45,142 bases of DNA. It comes from Gemmatimonadota bacterium. Its GTDB lineage: Bacteria; Gemmatimonadota; Gemmatimonadetes; Gemmatimonadales; GWC2-71-9. The notes below the pieces were generated by a model, which had not been told where the DNA came from, did not search any database, and saw only the letters and a list, made by a program, of their open reading frames with translations. Positions 37,760 to 45,142 of this stretch are shown piece by piece. The number at the start of each line of letters is the position of its first letter. The stretch's first letter is position 1. A program made the translations under genes and the position numbers. The stretch covers positions 1 to 45,142 of the forward strand of contig JADFPO010000017.1 in the NCBI GenBank assembly GCA_022562295.1, given 5' to 3'.

Positions 37760-38860
37760 TCAATAAGCGGCCGACGCGCGAAGAGAACGGTGGAATATCT
37801 TGCCGGGATCCTGCACCACCAGTCCCCGAATCTCTAACGACGTCAACGCGGCGAGGGCGTCGGCAGGTGCGCACCGCAACTGCGCGGTAACGTCATCGAT
37901 CTGTTCGGCGCCCTCAGACAAGGCATCCAGGGTGCGGCGCTCCACCTCGGAGAGATCCGCCGGTAGCGACACTTGCGGCACCGTGGCCACCACCCCGTAC
38001 TCTTCCAGTACATCGCGCAACTCCAACGCCGGCTTGGCCCCGAGTTGCAGCAGACGGTTGGTGCCCGTCGAGACCTGGCTGGTTATGGGTCCGGGAATCG
38101 CCATCACCTCTCGCCCTTGGGTCAGGGCGCAATCAGCGGTAATGAGCGCCCCAGACCCCGCCCCCGCTTCGGCGATCAACGTCACCCTCGAAAGCCCGCT
38201 GATGATGCGGTTGCGGCGCGGAAAACTCCCGGCGTTAGGGCGTTCGCCGGGCGGGTATTCTGTTACCAGACAACCCTCTCGGGCCATCCGCTCGTACAGT
38301 CCACGATTCGCCGCCGGATACACGACGCCCAACCCATTTCCAAGCACGCCAACCGACCCGCCGCCCTTACCCCCTGCGTCGAGCGCCGCCTGGTGTGCTA
38401 ATGCGTCCAACCCCCGTGCCATGCCACTCACCACCGTCAAACCGGCCCGGGCCAGGCCACCGGCGAAAAGCGATGTCACTTCCGCGCCGTACCGGCTGTG
38501 ATCGCGGCTCCCGACGATCGCCACGCACGGCGACCGCAGCAGATCGAGATTGCCCAAGGCAAACAACAGCGTGGGAGCCTCGGGAATCTCCCGCAACCGG
38601 ATGGGAAACACCTCTTGTTCCGGCTGTAAGACCATACCACCCAACCGCCGCATCGATTCGATCACCCGCGCCCCCGCATCCGCGGATGTGTTGTGAATGG
38701 CCGTGGCAGCCGCCCGGGAGACGGTCGGAACTCGTCGGATTCGTTGCAACGGCGCGGCGAGCACCTCCTCCGCCGACCCAAAGACGCGCAAGAGCTGCTC
38801 GAGACGGACTCTGCCGACACCCGGTACGAGCGAAAGGGCTACATACGCCGCGCTCGGCAT
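37760..38860 (-). CDS. dprA: DNA processing protein DprA
   Basis: PCVAIVGSRDHSRYGAEVTSLFAGGLARAGLTVVSGMARGLDALAHQAALDAGG; SVGVLGNGLGVVYPAANRGLYERMA. Start set at MPSAAYVALSLVPGVG. Confidence 0.94.
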   Translation of the reverse strand: MPSAAYVALSLVPGVGRVRLEQLLRVFGSAEEVLAAPLQRIRRVPTVSRAAATAIHNTSADAGARVIESMRRLGGMVLQPEQEVFPIRLREIPEAPTLLFALGNLDLLRSPCVAIVGSRDHSRYGAEVTSLFAGGLARAGLTVVSGMARGLDALAHQAALDAGGKGGGSVGVLGNGLGVVYPAANRGLYERMAREGCLVTEYPPGERPNAGSFPRRNRIISGLSRVTLIAEAGAGSGALITADCALTQGREVMAIPGPITSQVSTGTNRLLQLGAKPALELRDVLEEYGVVATVPQVSLPADLSEVERRTLDALSEGAEQIDDVTAQLRCAPADALAALTSLEIRGLVVQDPGKIFHRSLRASAAY

Positions 38861-38865
38861 GCCAG

Positions 38866-39894
38866 CTACCGAACTACCGCCTGGGCCTGCGCCTCCCCCC
38901 CCTCTCCCGCTCCCGAGGCATGGACCGACCGCCATAGTGTTTCTTTCAACTCGTCGAGTCCGCGGTGCGCCACCGATGAGATCGCGACGACGGCCCGCGC
39001 GGCGGGCGCTTCAATCGAAGGAGTCGCGGATTCCTCCGGCAGGAGATCGGTCTTGGTGAGCACGACGATGTGCGGCTTGTTGGCGAGTTCCTCGCCGTAT
39101 TGACGCGCCTCCGATCGAAGCAGCTCGTACACGGCCTGCGGGTCCGGGGCGTCGACGGGAACGAGGTACGCGATCATCCTCGTTCGCTCGACATGTTGCA
39201 GGAACCGATCCCCCAGGCCCTTGCCGGCGTGCGCCCCCTCGATGATTCCCGGAATGTCCGCCACCACCAGTGTGCGAGACTGTGAGAGCGACGCAACGCC
39301 CAGGTGCGGCACCAAAGTGGTGAACGGATAGTCCGCAATCTTGGGTCGCGCTTCGGAGATCACTGCCAGCAGAGTGCTCTTGCCGGCGTTGGGCTCGCCG
39401 AGGAGCCCAACGTCCGCGATCAGCTTGAGAACCAGCTCGACGCGTCGATGCTCTCCACGCTCGCCGGGTTGCCATTCGCGAGGTGCTTGGTGCGTTGCCG
39501 TCGCAAACCGGGCATTGCCACGACCACCGCGCCCACCCTGTGCGATGATGAGCTCATCCCCGACGACCAAGACCTCCCCAAGCTGGTCTCCGGTGGCAGC
39601 ATCAGAGACGATGGTGCCGGGCGGAACCGGCAGCCAGAGATCTTCACCCGACTTTCCCGTCTTGTTGCTGCCCTGGCCGTGGCGGCCGACCTCCGCTTTC
39701 CACTGCGCGCGATATGTATAATCGAGCAATGTCGAGAGGTGCGGAGACACTTTGACGTAGACGCTCCCCCCACGCCCGCCGTCTCCCCCATCCGGCCCGC
39801 CCTTCGGAACGAACTTCTCGCGCCGAAACGACATGGCTCCAGATCCGCCCGCGCCGGCGGTTACCTCAATGACTGCGCGGTCGATGAAGCTCAT
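38866..39894 (-). CDS. obg: GTPase Obg/CgtA
   Basis: MSFIDRAVIEVTAGAGGSGAMSFRREKFVPKGGPDGGDGGRGGSVYV; GLLGEPNAGKSTLLAVIS; VVADIPGIIEGAHAGKGLGDRFLQHVERT. Confidence 0.97.
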   Translation of the reverse strand: MSFIDRAVIEVTAGAGGSGAMSFRREKFVPKGGPDGGDGGRGGSVYVKVSPHLSTLLDYTYRAQWKAEVGRHGQGSNKTGKSGEDLWLPVPPGTIVSDAATGDQLGEVLVVGDELIIAQGGRGGRGNARFATATHQAPREWQPGERGEHRRVELVLKLIADVGLLGEPNAGKSTLLAVISEARPKIADYPFTTLVPHLGVASLSQSRTLVVADIPGIIEGAHAGKGLGDRFLQHVERTRMIAYLVPVDAPDPQAVYELLRSEARQYGEELANKPHIVVLTKTDLLPEESATPSIEAPAARAVVAISSVAHRGLDELKETLWRSVHASGAGEGGEAQAQAVVR

Positions 39895-39992
39895 GTTGCC
39901 CTAGTTCCATGCCCGAATCTAGCACGCTGGCAGTCAGCATCGATCATCTTTTTATTGCGGTGCGTGGCAAATGCATGCCGCGCGCGGCGCAC

Positions 39993-41009
39993 TCAATGCG
40001 ACTTGGAGGAGGTAAACGTGATCGAGCCTCTCGGCTCGTACCTGCCCACAACCTCCCCGTTGGTATTCAGGATCACCGGCCTCGCAAATTCGGGCAGGCG
40101 TGACGCCGGAGCGGCTGCCAAGCCGAACTGGTGCAGCACCTCGACCAGCGCAACGGCAGCGGCCCGGTGGTCGCCATCGATGGCCTTGATCGCGATCCCC
40201 AGACCGGCCTCTATCGACGCCGCGCAATACACCCCGCCCGCACCGACCTTGGCAAGCATCTCGCCCGGATACGCGCGCATGAGGGCCGTGCAGAGTCTCC
40301 GTTTCCCTGCAACGAGATCTGCGTGTTTGGTAATCGCGGCAACGACTTGCCGCATGGCGCCGGACGAACGCGCACAGCGCGCGTAGCCCGTCGCCATCGC
40401 GCGGAGTGGCAGAGCCCAGGACACCACACCGCAGCCGTCGCCCGCAGCGCCGAGGGTGCTGCTCGGTACTCCGCACAAGGTGGCGATGGCCGAGCGACAA
40501 CGCTCCTGAACCGGGTGGCCCTCGATCGCGTAGTTCTCTGAATCCCAGCCGCAATGCTTTGCCAGCACCAACATCCCGGTGTGTTTGCCGGAGCAATTGC
40601 TGGCCACGCGAGAAAGCGGCGCCAGATCGACCTCATCCCACGTCCCATCTTCGCGCCGGAACCCGAGTTCCTTGGCGAGCGGGCGATGGGAACCACACAC
40701 CAACTGATCCTCGGTCAATCCCATGCGAGTCATCCACTCCTGGACGATCTGTACCTGGTACCGTTCCGAGTTGTGCGAGGCGCAAGCGAGAGCCAGCTCC
40801 CGTTCGCCGATCTCGAAACGTTCGGCCGCTCCGTCTTCGACGAGGGGGAGGGCTTGAAAAGGCTTTGCCGCTGAACGCATCGGCGTGACGAGGTCGGGGT
40901 CTCCATTCGACGCCAGCAGTTTGCCAGCGCCGTCGACGACGGCCACGGCCACTTCATGGCGCGTTTCCGTGACCTTTCCTCGAAGCGAGACAACATGTAA
41001 CCCGGTCAT
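39993..41009 (-). CDS. Asparaginase (L-asparaginase II family, PF06089-like)
   Basis: PMRSAAKPFQALPLVEDGA, ELALACASHNSERYQVQIVQEWMTRMGL, NCSGKHTGMLVLAKHCGWD. Confidence 0.9.
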   Translation of the reverse strand: MTGLHVVSLRGKVTETRHEVAVAVVDGAGKLLASNGDPDLVTPMRSAAKPFQALPLVEDGAAERFEIGERELALACASHNSERYQVQIVQEWMTRMGLTEDQLVCGSHRPLAKELGFRREDGTWDEVDLAPLSRVASNCSGKHTGMLVLAKHCGWDSENYAIEGHPVQERCRSAIATLCGVPSSTLGAAGDGCGVVSWALPLRAMATGYARCARSSGAMRQVVAAITKHADLVAGKRRLCTALMRAYPGEMLAKVGAGGVYCAASIEAGLGIAIKAIDGDHRAAAVALVEVLHQFGLAAAPASRLPEFARPVILNTNGEVVGRYEPRGSITFTSSKSH

Positions 41010-41300
41010 TCGATTTCGTGTGTTCCGCGGCTTGGTCGACGAGGCAATTGAGATGAGAAGCAGTTATAGTATGGCCACAGGCGAGGCGGCGGCAGCCTTT
41101 CGGCCCGCCACGGCGCACCGGGATTTTCAAACCGAGCGTGCCGGGCGCCTGCTTCACACAACAAAACGTGCTGTTCCACGACGAGCGAGTGGGCCCACCA
41201 TCGCTGCCCGACCTCCAGGACATCCTCAAGTGGGCATGGTCGAATACCCGCAATTCATCGCGGTGAAACAGCTAGCGGCACGGCTCCGACTGTCTCCCTG

Positions 41301-41329
41301 TTGACGAACCGTCAGATGGCCTCTAGCTT
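41301..41329 (+). promoter_or_regulatory. Predicted csp promoter
   Basis: TTGACG (41301-41306), 17-nt spacer, TAGCTT (41324-41329), about 130 nt upstream of the csp ATG. Confidence 0.5.
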
Positions 41330-41366
41330 CGTGTCAACCACCAAAGTACGAGGTTTCGATGGGTTC

Positions 41367-41382
41367 GCCCGCTCTGGCGGGC
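41367..41382 (+). promoter_or_regulatory. Hairpin in the csp 5' leader
   Basis: GCCCGC-TCTG-GCGGGC, 6-bp stem and tetraloop. Confidence 0.5.
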
Positions 41383-41462
41383 GGCCCAATGCAGTTCCGT
41401 AAAATCAGGTCGGTAGGTACGGCAACCCCGGAACTCCGACACAACCGCAAAGGGAGTACCGA

Positions 41463-41675
41463 ATGCGTACCACCGGAAAAGTGAAGTGGTTCAACGACGC
41501 GAAGGGGTTTGGCTTCATAACCCCCGAAGACGGACAGAAGGACTGTTTCGTACATCACTCTGCCATACAGGGAGAGGGCTTCAAGTCACTCGCCGAAGGC
41601 GAACGCGTCGAGTTCGACATTGTTCAGGGCGAAAAGGGGCCGGCAGCAGAAAACGTTACCAAGATCGGCGACTGA
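41463..41675 (+). CDS. Cold-shock-domain protein
   Basis: [65 protein letters not shown]1 KGFGFI and RNP2-like CFVHH motifs. Confidence 0.96.
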   Translation: MRTTGKVKWFNDAKGFGFITPEDGQKDCFVHHSAIQGEGFKSLAEGERVEFDIVQGEKGPAAENVTKIGD

Positions 41676-41694
41676 GCAAACAGCCGTCAGCGTG

Positions 41695-41725
41695 GGGCCA
41701 CTCTGGAGGTATCCCGGAGTGGCCC
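41695..41725 (+). terminator. Strong hairpin between csp and rpsU (terminator or processing site)
   Basis: GGGCCACTCTGG-AGGTAT-CCCGGAGTGGCCC; no clear T-tract follows. Confidence 0.5.
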
Positions 41726-41764
41726 TTCAGCTTTCAGTAGGCACTTGAGTAGAACGGACGGAAC

Positions 41765-41968
41765 ATGACTGAAGTCAGGTTAGCCGAGGGTGATCGACTC
41801 GAGTGGGCCATCAAGACGTTCAAACGCAAGGTCCAGCGATCGGGAATCCTCAAGGATTTGCGTAAGAAGCGATTCTACCTAAAACCGAGCACGGCAAAGC
41901 GGCTGAAAGCCGCTGCGGCGCGCCGTCGCCGTAGGGCCGATCTCCGCCGGCGGGCCAGGTACACCTGA
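41765..41968 (+). CDS. rpsU: 30S ribosomal protein S21
   Basis: MTEVRLAEGDRLEWAIKTFKRKVQRSGILKDLRKKRFYLKPSTAKRLKAAAARRRRR. Confidence 0.93.
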   Translation: MTEVRLAEGDRLEWAIKTFKRKVQRSGILKDLRKKRFYLKPSTAKRLKAAAARRRRRADLRRRARYT

Positions 41969-42089
41969 CCAACATGGTGTCCTGAGCCCGGCCACCCCGC
42001 CAAATCCGGGCGTCGCTCCCCTCCCCTTCCGGTGGCTGACAGCAGCACCGGTGAACTTATGGTTCCCTAGCAGCGTTTATCGTTACATG

Positions 42090-43352
42090 AAACGATGGCT
42101 TGCTGCGCCCGTGTTGGCGGGCATGTGCACGATGGCGCTGGCCTGCGGCGACGACCCGACCAATCCGGGAACCCCTGCCGATACGACATTGGCCGGGCTG
42201 CGGGTTGCTGGCGACAGCCAAGTCCAATTCCTCGAGACCGAATTGATCAACAAGCTGTCGGTACAACTCGTCGACCGGGCGGGCAATCCGGTCGCGCAAA
42301 CCGGTGTGCCCGTCGGGTGGACCGTGTTGGCAGGCGGCGGGGTGCTTGCCACCGATGGTAGCGTGACCACCACCGGCGGCGTGGCCACCGCGCGATGGAC
42401 TATGGGGCCCGAACCCGGGACCAATCGGGCGCGAGTCACGGTCGGTAACCTGCAGCCGGTCGAGTTTACGGCACGCGCCGCGCGGCAAGGCCCAATCGTG
42501 TTCGTGTCGAGTCGGCACGCGGGGTTTCGCGGCGACGACTTCGAAGGTTACCCTGGCGATCTCTTCGCGATGAACGAGGACGGCAGCGATGTGATCCGTA
42601 TTGTGACGCCGAGGCCGGAGATCAACTACTCTGCCAACCCCGCGTGGGCTCCCAACGGAGAGATCTTGCTGTTCAGTCTCATCGACCCGCGGCCGGCCGG
42701 CGGCATCCCAGGGCCTGTTTCACTTGGCGTGTTTTGGGTTTCGGCGACCGGGTTCAAGGAAGAACAGGTGCCTAGAACCGGCTTTCCCCCCGAGGTCGAT
42801 TTCCTCGAGGATCCCGCATGGGCACCGGACAACGAGCGCATCGTCGCCCACTCGACGCTCGATCGACAGCTCTACACGATGAATTTCGAGAGCACGACGA
42901 ACCTGACGAAACTCATTGGTTTCGGAGAATCGGCCCACTCCCCGAGTTGGTCGCCCGATGGTTCGAGAATCGCCTTTGCCTGTTCTTCAGGCGGGAAGAC
43001 TGACATCTGCCTCGTGGATTCCGACGGCGGTGGCCTGGAGAACCTCACCAACGGACCGGCGATCGACGGCGAACCGGATTGGGCCCCGGACGGGAGTCAG
43101 ATACTCTTCTCGCGCGACTCGCTCCTCGATGGAGGCATCTGGGTGACGAATGCCGATGGCAGCGGAGAGCGGCAGCTCTTCGCAGGGCGAGCAACTGCCC
43201 CGTCGTGGGCGCCAGACGGCACCAGGTTCCTCATGACCTGGACCCCTGCGGCCGGTCGGACGGACATCTACATGGTGGACGTAACCACGCTGGAGACGAT
43301 CAACCTCACCAACGCCGGCAGTCTCGACCGCCAGGCGATCTGGCGCAGGTAG
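42090..43352 (+). CDS. TolB/PD40 beta-propeller lipoprotein with N-terminal Ig-like domain
   Basis: MKRWLAAPVLAGMCTMALACGDD (lipobox LACG), Ig-like region, then repeated SPSWSPDGSRIAF / GEPDWAPDGSQILFSRD / APSWAPDGTRFLM blades. Confidence 0.85.
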   Translation, partial: KRWLAAPVLAGMCTMALACGDDPTNPGTPADTTLAGLRVAGDSQVQFLETELINKLSVQLVDRAGNPVAQTGVPVGWTVLAGGGVLATDGSVTTTGGVATARWTMGPEPGTNRARVTVGNLQPVEFTARAARQGPIVFVSSRHAGFRGDDFEGYPGDLFAMNEDGSDVIRIVTPRPEINYSANPAWAPNGEILLFSLIDPRPAGGIPGPVSLGVFWVSATGFKEEQVPRTGFPPEVDFLEDPAWAPDNERIVAHSTLDRQLYTMNFESTTNLTKLIGFGESAHSPSWSPDGSRIAFACSSGGKTDICLVDSDGGGLENLTNGPAIDGEPDWAPDGSQILFSRDSLLDGGIWVTNADGSGERQLFAGRATAPSWAPDGTRFLMTWTPAAGRTDIYMVDVTTLETINLTNAGSLDRQAIWRR

Positions 43353-43353
43353 A

Positions 43354-43382
43354 TGAGCTACGAGCTACGGGCTACGAGCCGG
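43354..43382. repeat. Short degenerate tandem GAGCTACG/GGGCTACG repeat
   Basis: GAGCTACGAGCTACGGGCTACGAGC between the convergent lipoprotein and rocD genes. Confidence 0.6.
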
Positions 43383-43454
43383 TGGCGCGTTCGTTAAGGC
43401 GCACCGCACAACGCCGGCAAGCATTTATTAGCGCTCGAACCGACCAGCGGCCTG

Positions 43455-44672
43455 CTAGGAATGGGCCGGCACGCGGGCACCCAACACCTCCGCAATCTGC
43501 TCCAACGCCCACTCCAGATCTGCTTTCTCAACCACCAGCGGGGGCGCGAATCGCACGACCTGTTCGTGCGTCTCCTTGGCCAAGATGCCACGCTGCATGA
43601 GCTGCTCGCAGTATGGGCGTGCGGTTCCGCTCTCGGGTTTGATCACGACCCCGACCATGAGACCTCGTCCGCGTACTTCGGCGACGTGGGGCGAGTCCAT
43701 CTGCCGTAACGAGTTCATGAACCAATCCCCGAGTTCGAGCGCGCGTTCGGCGAGGTTCTCGTCCACGAGCACCTTCATCGCGGCCCGAGCAATCGCGGCT
43801 CCGAGCGGGTTGCCGCCGAACGTCGACCCGTGATCTCCCGGCTTGAACACGTCCATGACCTCATGGTCGGCCAACATCGCTGACACAGGGTAAAAACCTC
43901 CGCTCAACGCCTTGCCAACCACCATGACATCGGGCCTCACCCCGTCCCACTCGCAACAGAACATTTTGCCGGTGCGGCCAAGCCCGGTCTGGATCTCGTC
44001 CGCGATCAACAACACCCTGTTGCTACGGCAGATCTCGGCGGCCTGTGCGAGATAGCCCTCAGGGGGAATGATCACACCCCCTTCGCCCTGCAGAGGCTCG
44101 ACGAGGAAGGCCGCCGTGTTGGGTGTAATCGCGTCCTCGAGAGCTTTCGTGTCACCGTACGGGATGATCTTGAATCCGGGCGTGAACGGACCGAAATCCG
44201 TGTTGTACGAATGTTCGGTAGAGAACGAGATGACCGTCGTGGTGCGCCCATGGAAGTTGTTCTCGCACACGATGATCTCGGCCTGGTCCGCAGCAATGCC
44301 CTTCACCTGGTACCCCCACCGGCGTACCGCCTTGATGGCGGTTTCCACCGCTTCCGCACCCGTGTTCATCGGGAGCGCCTTTTCGTACCCAGTGAGATCG
44401 CACAACTCGTGAAGGAACGGACCCATCTGGTCGTTGTGGAACGCGCGCGAAGTCAAGGTCAGCCGGTCGAGTTGGTCTTTGGCGGCCTGGACGATGGCGG
44501 GATGGCGATGCCCCTGGTTGACGGCCGAGTACGCCGCAAGGCAATCGAGATACTTGTTGCCCTCGACATCCCATACCCACGCGCCCTCGCCACGCGTCAG
44601 GACGACGGGCAGCGGGTGATAGTTGTGGGCGCTGTACTGATCCACTTCTGCCAGGAAATCGCTCTTGCTCAT
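43455..44672 (-). CDS. rocD: Ornithine--oxo-acid transaminase
   Basis: DVEGNKYLDCLAAYSAVNQGHRHP, NTGAEAVETAIKAVRRWGY, ENNFHGRTTTVISFSTE, LIADEIQTGLGRTGKMFCCEWDGVRPDVMVVGKALSGGFYPVSAMLAD. Start MSKSDFLAEVDQYSAHNYHPLPVVL at 44672. Confidence 0.93.
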   Translation of the reverse strand: MSKSDFLAEVDQYSAHNYHPLPVVLTRGEGAWVWDVEGNKYLDCLAAYSAVNQGHRHPAIVQAAKDQLDRLTLTSRAFHNDQMGPFLHELCDLTGYEKALPMNTGAEAVETAIKAVRRWGYQVKGIAADQAEIIVCENNFHGRTTTVISFSTEHSYNTDFGPFTPGFKIIPYGDTKALEDAITPNTAAFLVEPLQGEGGVIIPPEGYLAQAAEICRSNRVLLIADEIQTGLGRTGKMFCCEWDGVRPDVMVVGKALSGGFYPVSAMLADHEVMDVFKPGDHGSTFGGNPLGAAIARAAMKVLVDENLAERALELGDWFMNSLRQMDSPHVAEVRGRGLMVGVVIKPESGTARPYCEQLMQRGILAKETHEQVVRFAPPLVVEKADLEWALEQIAEVLGARVPAHS

Positions 44673-44779
44673 CTCACACGTCCTCGGTGGTCTGGCCCCT
44701 TCCCTGTTCCAATCTAGGGCTGGTTCAGGCTCGTTCCCCAACCCAGGACACCTGAGACGGCGTACGGGCATCGGGCTGC

Positions 44780-44817
44780 AATGGATAAATATCCATTTGA
44801 ATGGATAATTATACCAT
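44780..44817. promoter_or_regulatory. Tandem ARG-box-like operator upstream of rocD
   Basis: AATGGATAAATATCCATT (44780-44797, perfect dyad), 2-bp spacer, AATGGATAATTATACCAT (44800-44817, imperfect dyad). Confidence 0.65.
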
Positions 44818-44836
44818 CTAGCATCCCTGCCCGCAA
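44808..44836 (-). promoter_or_regulatory. Predicted rocD promoter
   Basis: TTGCGG (44836-44831), 17-nt spacer, TATAAT (44813-44808); the -10 lies inside the second dyad. Confidence 0.6.
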
Positions 44837-44878
44837 CTCATCATGGAATTTTTAACTGAACCGGCGTGGGGAAATCCT

Positions 44879-44920
44879 ACAAAGCCCACAGCGACGTAAG
44901 ACACAGTGGGGCTTTGTTTT
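44879..44920. terminator. Hairpin downstream of tRNA-Val
   Basis: ACAAAGCCC...GGGCTTTGT with TTTT on the + strand side only. Confidence 0.4.
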
Positions 44921-44925
44921 ATGCA

Positions 44926-44999
44926 TGGGCGGTACTGGATTCGAACCAGTGACTTCCGGTATGTGAAACCGGCACTCTAACCAACTGAGCTAACCGCCC
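44926..44999 (-). tRNA. tRNA-Val (anticodon CAC), CCA not encoded
   Basis: GGGCGGTTAGCTCAGTTGGTTAGAGTGCCGGTTTCACATACCGGAAGTCACTGGTTCGAATCCAGTACCGCCCA; the cloverleaf folds by eye with anticodon stem CCGGT/ACCGG and loop TTCACAT. Confidence 0.93.
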
Positions 45000-45068
45000 G
45001 ATGACAGAGCGAGAAGGTTAACGAGCCCCGTGGCCGGCTGCAATGCGATCCCCGCTGAGGGGAACGGA

Positions 45069-45142
45069 TTAGCGGTCCGGCTTTTTCCCGGCCAAGAGAA
45101 TGTTGTCCGACAGCGCTCGCGGAAACAGGCGCTGCATCGTAC
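45069..45142 (-). CDS. C-terminal fragment of an unidentified protein (runs off the right edge)
   Basis: Minus-strand open frame ...TMQRLFPRALSDNILLAGKKPDR* with TAA at 45071-45069; not in the ORF track because truncated. Confidence 0.4.
   Translation of the reverse strand, partial: TMQRLFPRALSDNILLAGKKPDR

Noticed and set aside
38895-38902. 8-nt C run near the obg 3' end
   Set aside because: Lies in a codon-constrained Gly/Glu tail of Obg and is shorter; weaker slippage candidate than the xseB and hemW tracts.
39304-40386. 360-aa + strand ORF antisense to obg and asparaginase
   Set aside because: Shadow frame crossing two real genes and their spacer.
1-45142. CRISPR arrays, transposases, integrases, phage genes, toxin-antitoxin or restriction systems
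   Set aside because: No direct-repeat/spacer arrays and no ORF with such motifs were seen in the track or by eye.

Overview
The window is about 45 kb of high-GC bacterial chromosome. Most genes lie on the minus strand in long, tightly packed housekeeping operons. From gene content and style I infer a Gemmatimonadota-like organism, but no marker was tested. I saw no phage, transposase, CRISPR or defence locus. Most of the gene content is conventional: recN, nadK, dxs, prenyl synthase, xseBA, folD, rny, zapA, pheST, rplT-rpmI-infC, arcA, rex, rsmA, an SpoIIE/RsbW/STAS module, pta, coaD, rsmD, recJ, dnaG, mutS2, dnaJ, hrcA, hemW, dprA, obg, asparaginase, csp, rpsU, rocD and tRNA-Val. The interesting signals are mostly regulatory and non-coding. 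(1) A perfect Rex operator (TTGTGAAATTTTTCACAA) sits on the rex promoter and heads a packed rex-arcA-exonuclease-MBL unit, which suggests redox control of arginine deiminase. (2) Two tandem 18-bp ARG-box-like dyads overlap a TATAAT promoter upstream of rocD. (3) The infC-rpmI-rplT-pheST operon has a promoter, hairpins and an intrinsic terminator just upstream of infC, and infC may start at a rare CTG. (4) Two diverged, inverted copies of a repeat of about 110-125 bp form a large imperfect palindrome between a desaturase and a ClC channel gene. (5) C9 and C10 homopolymers occur in the first codons of hemW and xseB. (6) csp has a long structured leader. No single radically new protein system was evident. 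All calls are by eye, with no database search.
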